From Dirofilaria immitis (taxonomy: Eukaryota; Nematoda; Chromadorea; Rhabditida; Onchocercidae), in assembly GCA_024305405.1 (NCBI GenBank), contig JAKNDB010000075.1:1054001-1118000 (forward strand): a stretch of DNA of 64,000 nt, given 5' to 3'. The notes under the pieces were generated by a model, which made no database searches, was not told the DNA's origin, and saw only the letters and a program-made list of their open reading frames with translations. Shown piece after piece: positions 53,148 to 64,000 of the stretch. The stretch's first letter is position 1; each line of letters begins with the position of its first letter. The translations under genes were made by a program, and so were the position numbers.

Positions 53148-53688
53148 AAATTTCAGCAATCCTTTCTTTGCAAAAAACATTTGCATGACTTTTAAATTGA
53201 AATTTAAAAATACAGCAATGAATCAATAGCGAATTATTTTTAACATTTCGTTTTCTAACTTGCAATTAACAAATATCACGGCCTTTATTCCAATGATTAT
53301 TAGTTTGACACATAGAGATTGATAAGAATGTTCATGGATTTTAGCCAAAAGTTACGAAAAAAACTCAGTTTTTTAATCCAGCTATATTATCATTACTTAA
53401 ATCCAGATATATTACTATTAAATAACTTTATTATTATTATTATTATTTCTTGGCAAAAATCATTAAGAATCTCTGAATGAATAGCTACGCTAATACTTTC
53501 ATAATTTTTACATTGAAAATTTCGAGAGTAATAAAAATAGATATAATGAATTAAAATATGAAGAAATTAAGTCATTTTTTTCTACTCATTTCTTTTGGTA
53601 AACATTTTTTACTTTTTACTGCTGTATTTTTAAATTTCAATTTAAAAGTCATGCAAATGTTTCTTGCAAAGGAAGGATTGCTGAAATT
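53148..53688. repeat. Inverted repeat with arms of about 70 bp, plus a 60-bp direct repeat
   Basis: The minus strand of 53148-53219 matches the plus strand of 53620-53688 (GCTGTATTTTTAAATTTCAA through GGATTGCTGAAATT) with few mismatches, separated by about 400 bases. In addition, ATGAAGAAATTAA...TTTTGGTAAACATTTTTTAC at 53558-53615 recurs directly at 53790-53850. This may be a degenerate fold-back element. Confidence 0.85.
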
Positions 53689-53989
53689 CGAAATAAATTA
53701 TAAAAATCATTTCATTCTATTTATTCCATTAATTTCTAACCTTTTTGAGATTTATTATAAGTACAATTTATTTCAAGTTATTTTAAAAATATGAAGAAAT
53801 TAATTCATTTTTTTTACTCATTTCTTTTGGTAAACATTTTTTACTTTTTTAAAACCTTTTATTTTTACTTTTTTTAAAATTATTTTTACCTTTTATTGTC
53901 AAAAACGAAAAGTTCCCTCTTTTTCAATATGGGAGAGCGAATTGATGTTTTGCAGAAAATTTATAGTTGGAAAGGTTATTGGGTCAGAA

Positions 53990-54340
53990 ATTGTTATTAT
54001 TAACAGAAAAAGATTGATCCATTACTTAGGGTTAGACTGTTCCGAATTCCTAGAATCTCTTCTCCCATGAGGACAGAAGGACTTCGTCTCTGCCGACTGT
54101 GAAATCCCGATGACTGTAAACCGACCGTTTACCACTGGAATCTTATTAAGCAATACCCAAAGAAAACCTTTCAATTGGTGATACAATGTCCATATGCTCT
54201 TCATCGGATAGGATACAGGCAAAAGAGTAATCATCTCAGGTACACGAGATAAAGAAATAAGATTATCTAGATAAAGATGATTATAGAAAAGGGAAAAGAA
54301 ACTGATCGAAACAAAGGAGTCCATTTTTCCCACATTTAGC
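53990..54340 (-). other. Unrecognised GC-richer island with a 103-codon ORF
   Basis: The interval stands out from its surroundings by near-balanced base composition and non-repetitive sequence. An ORF from ATG 54333 to the stop at 54022 reads MGKMDSFVSISF at its start and GRFTVIGISQSAETKSFC near its end. I cannot assign the protein to a family. No intron boundaries or neighbouring exons are evident. It could be an exon of an unknown gene, a decayed mobile element, or transferred DNA. Confidence 0.35.
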
Positions 54341-55778
54341 TACAATTGTTGATATACATATAAGATGGAGCAAACAGCATATGATGGCGGTAAAAAAAAA
54401 TGTTTATGAGTGATGGCGATCGATAACATTTTAGCATTGAATATATGCCAGAAATTAGATTTGACATGAACTAAAGGCTATAAAAAGCAACTTTCTAAAT
54501 CAGGATGTTAATTATGAGCCATGCAATTCCTTCCAGTTTCCTGAAATCTTTTTTGGTACTATTCTAATTATGTTGATAAAAAAATATTTGTATGATTATT
54601 TAATTTAGATTTTAATTTAATTTATTCGTTTTTTTTCTTTCTTTTTGAAGTAGTATTTTATCAATAATTTTGATAACATGTCTTCTTTTCTAAATTCAAT
54701 TATTTCAAAAAAAAAAAAAAAAAAAAGTAATTATCACTCATATATTATTTATCCAATTTCTTTATTTTGGCGAAAATATTGTTAAAATATCAAAATTTTA
54801 ATCAATCATTTCTAAAATTTTTCGTCGAATTAAAAAAATATAATTTGTAAATTAGCCATATTAATTCCAAATAGTAATATATGAGATATGTTCAAATTAT
54901 GGTACTAATTATTCATTCTCGACTGTTTTCTATGGAATTTTTATGAATACTGAATCCTTTAAATATCTTTTGATTAGCCTAATAAACTAAAATTCATTTC
55001 ATCATGCGCTAAATAATTAAGATTTGACAAGATAAAATATATTTCACAAGATAAGCGTTTAAATTATTTCAAATGAAATTACTTAATTCTATAAAAGCTC
55101 CATTATTAGCTCCATTATCATACTTAACCCAACTATCCTCTGCGAAAATTTCATAAATCAATTTAGCTCAATTTTTTTTAAAAATTTCATTTCTAAAATT
55201 TGCTCTTTTACTTTTAAATGTGTGATCGCTTATTTCATCCTTATTAGTGGAAGAACGGAAGAAAGAGAGAAAAAGAGAAAGAGAAATCGAAAAACAACTT
55301 TTTTTTGTTAAAAATATTTTCTCAACTTCATGATTTCTTTTTATGTGAAAGAAAATTTCCATTTATTCCTTCTTATTTCTTTTTCCCTTTTTTTTCAACC
55401 AGCAAAACTGTTAATAATAAATAAATTTTCAATTTTGATATTTCAATATATGACATATTCCAATTTAAAAGAACTTAAATTATTTCATAAATTATATATC
55501 TTATTTTTAATTTAGCATTTGTCAAAATTATATGACACAAATTGATAATTATACTGCTTTCAATAAATGCGATTAATTTTTTTATCTTTCTTGTTTGAAA
55601 TTACTTCTATTCGTTGCTCTTTTTTCAAATCATTTTAAATTATTCTCGAAATTATCTATTTTATTTTAATTTAACTTTAAAATTTAAAAGAGAAAAAAAT
55701 TAGGAAAATTTTTTTAATAATTCATCTGATATAATCTTAATGAAATGAAAAAGAAAGGTGGAAAAGAAATTGATTTAT

Positions 55779-56326
<548 letters not shown>

Positions 56327-56776
56327 TTTACTTTGCGATTTGAGCGATGAATATCTTTGTAGTTTCATTTTCATAATTTATAACATTCATCAATAATTTT
56401 AAATTTCTTATTTTTATTGTCAGCAATTTTTCCTCTCCCATGTAGATTGATTTTAAATAAATTAAATAATCAATTGCATCATATAACATCATATCATTAA
56501 CCAATTTCCCTGAAGAATAAAAGCTAATTGACACAAATATGTGGTATGTACATACATATACCAATGATAAATTTATCAAATTTTTTTGATTAATTTTAAA
56601 TTATCAATTTGATTTTGTTATTAATAAATGGAAATGTAAAAACATTTAATTCACAGTTTATCATATTGATAAATTTTGTTGTGATAAACAATACTATCTA
56701 AAATATCGATCATAATTAAGTGGAATATATTTTGTCATAAATTTATTTTCCATCTTTTTTCCACTCTCTCCCTTCT

Positions 56777-56812
56777 TTCTCTCTCTCTCTCTCTCTCTCT
56801 CTCCTCTCTCTC
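56777..56812. repeat. (CT)n microsatellite
   Basis: Near-pure CT run of about 36 bases. Confidence 0.95.
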
Positions 56813-58310
56813 TTCATGTATACTTTCAAATTTTTAACATTACCAATAAAAATCGCTACAAATTCTATTTTATCATATTATTCAAATTAAAATTAGTCTT
56901 TTTTTTAAATTTTTATATTTCTGTTTCAAAATAGTGTATGATTAAATAAGACTGTAATAAGTAATTAAGCTTTCTGTTATCACTACCTATCACAAAACAT
57001 CATCACTTATCATTTCCTGTTATCACCATTTATCACAGTATATTTATGCATTTAATTATCACTCTCTATTCGATCATTTTGAAAGTGGAAAGATTCAAAA
57101 AAAAAAAAAAACGAAAATTTTTAAACTCTTTCAATTTTTCAGTTTTATGACTCATTTTTTTATGATTCATTTTCCCTTTCCAAAGTTATTTAATTTAAAA
57201 ATGAAGTTTTTTTTTTTTTTTTTTATAAATGATAGTATCTTAGATGAAATTCGTTTATTTTTAACATTTAAAATTAAGCAGCATATGGATGACATATGAT
57301 TAGTTGCACATGTGATAATGTGATAAGTTACAAAGAAATAATTGGAATGCAAAAAGAAAAAAAATTTTTTTGAGAAATATTAAATTATTTTTTTTTTTTT
57401 TAGAAATATTTATTTATTTTCCTTATTTACTTATTTATTTATTTTATTTTTCAAAATATTTATTCTTGTTTATAAAAATAAAATTTACTTATTTTTCTTC
57501 TTATATTATCGAATTTCTAAATTGATAAGATAAAAATTATCTTCTATTTTTTACTTTAAAAATTCATTTGTTTACTTTTTTCCCATTTACTTCTTATTTT
57601 ATCAAATTCCTTTACTTTTTTCATCCATCTTAAAATTTCCACTTAATTTATTATATTAATTTTTGATGAAATAGTGGACAAATTATTATGGCTTATAGTA
57701 ATGGCCAACTATTTTTCATTTCTCTTTTCTTAATGCCAATTTAGGTTAAATTCAAAAAAATTTTCAATAAATTTGAATACTTTTTGAGCCATAAGAATTG
57801 TATATTTATTTCCATTAAAAAAATCAATCAAATAAATTATGGTTTATCTGAAATTGATCTTATCTAAATCTATTCCAATAATTCTTTTTTTTTTTGGACC
57901 AAGTAATATGTAATCATAATGAAAAAAAAAAAACAAAAAAGTGTCCAAAGATTGAAGATTTTTTTATTTTAATTTAACTTTAATTATCAGATTGAATGAA
58001 GAAAGAAAAAAATAGGTAAATAATCAGCTAGTATTATAATTATCATTTATAGCTTATCTGAATAATACTGAAATAGATATTTTTCCAATATGATAAAACT
58101 TTGCATTGATAAATTGAGCTAATTTTTAACATTCCTATTCTCATATTTTGATATTTCAAAATTCACAATAGCAATAATAATGATTAACTTAATCAAAAGT
58201 TAATAATTGATAATTAGCTTAATTTTTAATCATCATTGCAAATTTTATCATTTGTTAAGATTTCTTTCATTTCATTTGTTTTTCAAAATTTTTGTTCTCT
58301 TCTTTTTTGT

Positions 58311-58591
58311 TTCCTTTTAATTTAAAATTTAATATAATAAATATTAGGAATAGGCTTTTTTCTTTTCTTTTGAGCCTAAAATTTAATATAATATTATTTT
58401 TAAGAGAAATAATTTGACTATACTATTTCTCATATCAACTTATATGTAACATTCCTTTTAATTTAAAATTTAATATAATAAATATTACGAATAGGTTTTT
58501 TTCTTTTCTTTTGAGCCTAAAATTTAATATAATATTATTTTTAGGAGAAATAATTTGACTATACTATTTCTCATATCAACTTATATGTAAC
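58311..58591. repeat. 141-bp tandem duplication
   Basis: Two copies beginning TTCCTTTTAATTTAAAATTT and ending ATCAACTTATATGTAACA, with only a few substitutions. Confidence 0.95.
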
Positions 58592-58990
58592 AAATGAATA
58601 AAAAAAAACTATTAGTAATTAAATTTCATTTTTGTTTTTTTTTATTTTTATTAAATATTTCAAAATTAATCAATCGATGTTTTATTTTTTATTTTTTTTT
58701 GCTCCAATTCTTTACATCAATTTGAGTCGAAAAAAAAGAGAAAAAATAGTAATATTAGAAGCAAATATCGTGACAAGACTTAAAACCGATTAATTGCTTC
58801 ATCTCAATCATGATATATATTTGTTGACATTTTGAATAAATATCAATAATGTATTGTTTAACAAAAGAAAATAAAGGAGAACAAAAAAGAAATCATTAAA
58901 ATTCAGCTATGCAGAAAATTGCAAGATTGATCAATTCAATTTTGATTTAATCTAAATTTGTGAAATATTAACGTAAAATATTAACATCAT

Positions 58991-59325
58991 ATTTCAAATT
59001 AATAATATATATATTACAATTTAATCGATCAATGATAAAAATTATTCAATATTTTTCTCTTGTTTTATAATACTTTTGATAAGTATTTAATTGATTATTT
59101 TAATAATGGTATTTTTTTGTTGTTGTTGATATATTTAAAATAAAATTATATCAATGCCATATTTCAAATTAATAATATATATATTACAATTTAATCGATC
59201 AATGATAAAAAATTATTCAATATTTTTCTCTTCTTTTATAATACTTTTGATAAATATTTAATTGATTATTTTAATAATGGTATTTTTTTTTGTTGTTGTT
59301 GATATATTTAAAATAAAAATTGGAT
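58991..59325. repeat. 170-bp tandem duplication
   Basis: Two copies from ATTTCAAATTAATAATATAT through GTTGTTGTTGATATATTTAA. They differ mainly in homopolymer lengths. Confidence 0.95.
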
Positions 59326-59920
59326 AAATTATCAATGATCAAATATAATATATAAAATATATTCGTTTACTAAATTATTTTCTAAAAATGATATTTTTTT
59401 TTTAAAAAATCTATTCAATTAATTATATTTAATAATGATACTTTGAAATAAAATCTTAACAATTTTCTTTTTCTTTCTCCATTATATTATCTATTTTCAT
59501 CGAGATTTTTATCCTAGAGCAATATCACTAATATTTCTCGTAACATACATTCTTTTCCTTCAATATCATTTTACTTGCTTATTTAACTGAAAGCAATAAA
59601 AATGTTATGATATAAAAATTAAGATAATATTTTATGGTGGGAGGGAGAGAGCATTACGAAAATTTTTCATTCAATCTATTCTCATCAATATCTTATAGAT
59701 ATATATATATTTTTTAAAAAAAAAAAAAAATTTTTTTCGTAATTTTTTTATTTTGATTTATTTTTATGTTTAGCAAAAATAGTTGAAATATTTGCTTATT
59801 AATAGGATAATTATTTAGAGATTTTTAATAATTTAGAACTACTTGAAGTAATTAATTTTTGTTTTTTTTAAACATTTTTTTTCTGCTATTTTATTCCATT
59901 TGAAGTATTTTAAGTATTTT

Positions 59921-60455
59921 TATATCTTATCCTATTCTTCAACTTATGTTTTCAATCTTTATCTTATTTCTATTCTAGACATTTGAAGTATTTTTATATT
60001 ATACTATGAATGTATATTTATCTTATAGCTTTATTAAATTCATATTTTTATATCTTATCCTATTCTTCAACTTATGTTTTCAATCTTTATCTTATTTCTA
60101 TTCTAGACATTTGAAGTATTTTTATATTATACTATGAATGTATATTTATCTTATAGCTTTATTAAATTCATATTTTATATCTTATCCTATTCTTCAACTT
60201 ATGTTTTCAATCTTTATCTTATTTCTATTCTAGACATTTGAAGTATTTTTATATTATACTATGAATGTATATTTATCTTATAGCTTTATTAAATTCATAT
60301 TTTATATCTTATCCTATTCTTCAACTTATATTTTCAATTTCTATCTTATTTCTATTCTAGACATTTGAAGTATTTTTATATTATACTATGAATGTATATT
60401 TATCTTATAGCTTTTTCTTATCCTATTCTTCAATTTATATCTTCAATTTCTATCA
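59921..60455. repeat. 127-128 bp tandem array, 4 copies plus a partial
   Basis: Units start TATATCTTATCCTATTCTTC at 59921, 60049, 60176 and 60303. A truncated, diverged copy follows near 60415. Confidence 0.97.
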
Positions 60456-61679
60456 TTAGTGTTTAGTATGTTTACATTGTACTATGCCTATATATTATTT
60501 TATATCTTATTCTATCTCAATATCCATATGTAAATATTTATCAGAATTTCATATCTGTGGAGATATTATTAGCATGATTATCAGAATTATCAAAATTACT
60601 ACTAAATCGTTCAATGTAACTGTCGTACGCAATTATTAATATTATTACTAATGCAAAATTTTCACTTCTCAGATTAACATTTATCTTTTCATTTGATCAT
60701 TTCAAAAATTGTCATTTAAATTAATCGTTTTAAAATTATACAAATTTATAATTGCAATTTTACAACTATTTGTTATAATTATTTTGAAATTTTCTAATTC
60801 GCAAATAAAAAATACTAAATTGTTTAGTTCGAATGAAAAAGTCAATTATTAAAATTATTTTTATTTTTGGTTTGGAAAAAACTTTTATTGAAATATTTAA
60901 TCAAAGAACAGTTTCGTAATAAATTTGAAATATTTTTATAAAAAAAAATCTAAAAAAGTATAAATTTCGAAATTGCAATTTTTTCCTTTTTTTTTTTTTT
61001 ATTCAAAGAATCTAATCAAAATTAAAAAAATATCACAATTTAAACATATTTATACATTTCGTTGAATTATCAGAATTAAGTATAAATTGATATGAGAAAT
61101 TTTGATTCATTTCCACTTATTGCCATTTGAAAAATTCGATTATTTAACTTACACATATTCCATCTATCATTTAATATATTCATCGATCAGATTAAGTGCA
61201 AAGAAAAAAAAAAAAAAGAAATTCAGAGATCATGATATGATCAAACTTTTCAGCCTAAATATTTGTTAAACATAATTCCAAAATTTTATAAACAAAAATT
61301 TTCATAAAATATTTTATCTAAACAATGTAGCATTATCCTTTTCATATATACATATATATATATACATTTCTAAATAAATAGAAAGATGAACATTTACTTG
61401 TTAACTGAAACTTATCTTATTTGCTCATTCTCGAGATATTTCAGATTATTTGCATATTTCTTCTCTTATTTATTTATTTATTTACTTGCATATATTACTG
61501 ATCTATTTTGATTTCCTAATTATTTTTTTTTTTTTGAAAAGTAAATAATTAAAGTAGTTTTCCGTTTCTTTGAATAGAATTATATCATTCGATTTTACAT
61601 TATCATTTTATGCCTATTTTATTTATTCAAATAAATAAATTGTCTAATTTATATTTTGCATAATAATAATTTTTGTATT

Positions 61680-61825
61680 TGTTAAGGTTATTTGATAAGG
61701 ATATTTGTTAAGATTTATTTGATAAGGATATTTGATAAAGTTATTTAATAAGGTTATTTGATAAAGTTATTTGATAAAATAATAATTTTTGTATTTGTTA
61801 AGGTTATTTGATAAGATTGTTTATC
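61680..61825. repeat. Short tandem array of TTATTTGATAAGG-type units
   Basis: Around ten degenerate copies of a 13-14 base unit built on TTATTTGATAAGG, several keeping TGATAAG. Confidence 0.88.
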
Positions 61826-62088
61826 TGATCAATTTCATTAAATTTGCTTATTGGAATTTAAGATAAAAAAAAGTTAAATATTGAATTGAAGTTGCAAAAT
61901 TTCTCAAATAATTTTTACTGATATATAAACGAAGGGATAATTGAAAAATTGATTTTAGCATTAAAAATAATGATTCGTCTAATTATGCAATGCATATTGT
62001 TGCCTTTCTCTTGTTTACATTTAAGAATATTATATATACATATATTTGTTGACATCTTTTCAATTCTTTCGTTTTTTTTCCCCCATTT

Positions 62089-62131
62089 CTCTCTCCTTCC
62101 TCTCTCTCACTCTCTCTCTCTCTCTCTCTCG
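62089..62131. repeat. (CT)n microsatellite
   Basis: Near-pure CT run ending in GTTCTCGTTCTC. Confidence 0.95.
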
Positions 62132-62989
62132 TTCTCGTTCTCTTGAATGATAGTTTAAAAAATTGAAATGATCAAAAATCATATAAAAAAATTACGTAAA
62201 ATAATTTAGCAATTTAAATTACAAAAATGATAACAAAAAAAAAACAAGAAGTTGTATATACATATATATATCATTTTATCACTTATCATATGATTAATTA
62301 ATTAATTTAATCGGCAAAAAATTTAATCGATTATTGTAATAGATTTGTTTTTTATAAAATTATTACACAATTAATTTATTACATTTCAATATAATGATAG
62401 GAAATTTTATCAATATAATTATTATTAACATTTAAAAACAATTATATTTTACAATATTTTGATTAATGCTTTTATATATCATCATAATCTATTAATAGCT
62501 TGTTGTGTTAGCTTTCGATTATTAAATTTTCTCGAGCAAAATTGTCTCATTGTCATTTCATTCATTAAGCACAATAAATCCAGATATTTATACATTTTCA
62601 AAAGGTAAAGTATATATATATAAATGGCTTACCTTCATTCATCTCTTATTTCAATTTAATTTTTAAAATATTAATTTTATTTCTAAACTTTTATATTAAT
62701 TAAAATATTTGCGCTCAAATATGATATGTTTTATATATATATATATATATATATTTTATGCTACTAATCAATGATTTAATCATTTTTAAAATTATAATAT
62801 TTAATTTTTTATTAAAATAAATTTTTTTGCAAAAATGAAAAATTTCGAAATTTAAAATAATTTTTTTTAAATAAAAAAAATTGATTAACAATGAAAATTT
62901 GCAATTCTGATCGATTTAACAATTATTTATAAAAATCTTTTAATTTGATTGGTAAAAAAAAGGAAAGAAAAGAAATGAAAAAAACGGTA

Positions 62990-63058
62990 GCAAAATATAT
63001 TATCAAGAATACAGTAAGAAAAACAGTAACAAAATATATTATCAAAGATACAGTAAGA
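62990..63058. repeat. 36-bp tandem duplication
   Basis: Two copies of a unit containing AGTAACAAAATATATTATCA and ATACAGTAAGA. Confidence 0.85.
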
Positions 63059-63689
63059 TTTTAGGTACAGTAATATTTTATATTTTATATCAATAATTTA
63101 AAATGGAATATATTTTCTTTTTCTTTTATTTTCTTTTTTTTTAAATAGAATATATATAAGATATTTATGATAAATTTTCAATTCTCATTCGTTATTGTCA
63201 TAACATTTTTATATAACTAACAAAATAATTGTTCATTAGAAAGCTACGGTAGAAATTTAAATTCATCACATATTTATATGGTGATGATACGATTGGATGA
63301 TATGGTTGTTGTTCATTCGAAACGATAATTATAAAATGATAAATTTATGCATAAATCTAAATTTGCTGATAATGAAATGATAAAAAAAATTTCAAATCAA
63401 AAGTTAACAGATATTCAAACTTCAAGTATACATGTTTTTATAATTTTAAGATATTTTTCTAAAATTGATTGATCAATATTTTAGATATTTTATTACATAT
63501 TTCATCATTAAAATTTTTAGCTGACGTTTGTCAGTTGTTAAAAATTAATTTTATCATTGATTGATAGTCATGTTGATAACATTTTAACAATGATAAATTG
63601 TACATGTATTCTATGTGTTTTACGCGTTTTAAATTATTATTTGATCAAAATATTATACAAATATTTATAATTGTAAAATCGCCTATCTT

Positions 63690-63691
63690 AG
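63690..63691 (+). promoter_or_regulatory. Probable trans-splice acceptor of the globin gene
   Basis: CTATCTTAG sits immediately before AAATGAGTG. The spacing of two bases to the ATG is typical of spliced-leader sites in nematodes. A cis acceptor from an upstream untranslated exon is the alternative. Confidence 0.4.
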
Positions 63692-63833
63692 AAATGAGTG
63701 AAGGATTAAGAGGTATTCATGAGGATGACAAGAATTTATTACGAGAATCTTGGTCGATTATATATCGAAGTGTTGAAAAGATTGGTGTCAATATTTTTCA
63801 ATGATATTTGACCAATGTCCTGATGCAAAATTT
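63692..63833 (+). CDS. Nematode globin, first coding exon (partial gene), one frameshift
   Basis: The ATG at 63694 follows an AG acceptor two bases upstream (CTATCTTAG|AA ATG), consistent with spliced-leader addition. The frame reads MSEGLRGIHEDDKNLLRESW and then SIIYRSVEKIGVNIFQ. This matches the A/B-helix region of invertebrate globins, where LxxSW and GxxxF patterns are typical. The frame then meets TGA at 63802, but one base over it continues MIFDQCPDAKF (B/C corner) to a good donor TTT|GTATGA at 63834. The heme-binding F-helix His would lie beyond the window, so the globin class cannot be named. Function is probably oxygen or redox binding. Confidence 0.75.
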
Positions 63834-64000
63834 GTATGAATTTTAATCTTTTATCATATAATTTTATAATTTTTTAATTTTTGATCTGTAATTAAATTAA
63901 AATTAATTATTCAATTATAATTTTATATATATAAAATAATTAATATATAATATGATTTAATTAAATAATTGCTTAATTAAACTTTTTATATTATAAGTTT

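Overview
The window is eukaryotic, very AT-rich and intron-rich, and reads as a nematode genome. Introns end in TTTTCAG-like acceptors, coding exons are short islands of higher GC, and the three recognisable genes are a SMAD, the Microprocessor subunit Pasha/DGCR8 and a nematode-type globin. The combination of many introns, long AT-rich spacers and abundant minisatellites fits a spirurid/filarial (clade III) nematode best. That placement is an inference from composition and gene content, not a database result.

Layout: (1) about 4.1-11.3 kb, minus strand: a SMAD with MH1, linker and MH2, most like the inhibitory class (Smad6/7/Dad). Candidate 5' exons lie near 14.0 kb and, weakly, 16.4 kb. (2) About 16.5-41.6 kb: a 25-kb stretch with no recognisable gene but many tandem repeats, including a near-perfect 101-bp x 8 array, a 36-bp array with open frames on both strands, a GGAATGG-type satellite-like tract, a CpG-containing 34-bp triplication and a 61-bp array carrying GATA-factor-like sites. 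(3) 41.6-49.2 kb, minus strand: a complete 14-exon pash-1 gene, from a probable spliced-leader acceptor with a 4-codon upstream ORF to the stop. (4) 49.2-63.7 kb: a second gene-poor stretch with an inverted repeat, an unrecognised GC-richer island with a 103-codon ORF, a very long (ATT)n microsatellite, several 127-170 bp duplications and a TGATAAG-rich array. (5) From 63.69 kb, plus strand: the first exon of a globin that runs off the window.

Function: the genes do not form a pathway. The SMAD should act in TGF-beta/BMP signalling, PASH-1 in nuclear primary-microRNA processing with Drosha, and the globin in oxygen/redox chemistry. Each of the three genes is interrupted by an apparent one-base loss at or beside a homopolymer run, with clearly conserved coding sequence resuming downstream. 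Base-level assembly error is the simplest explanation, and anyone predicting proteins from this window must allow for it. A fourth reading-phase problem sits at the 5' end of the SMAD gene.
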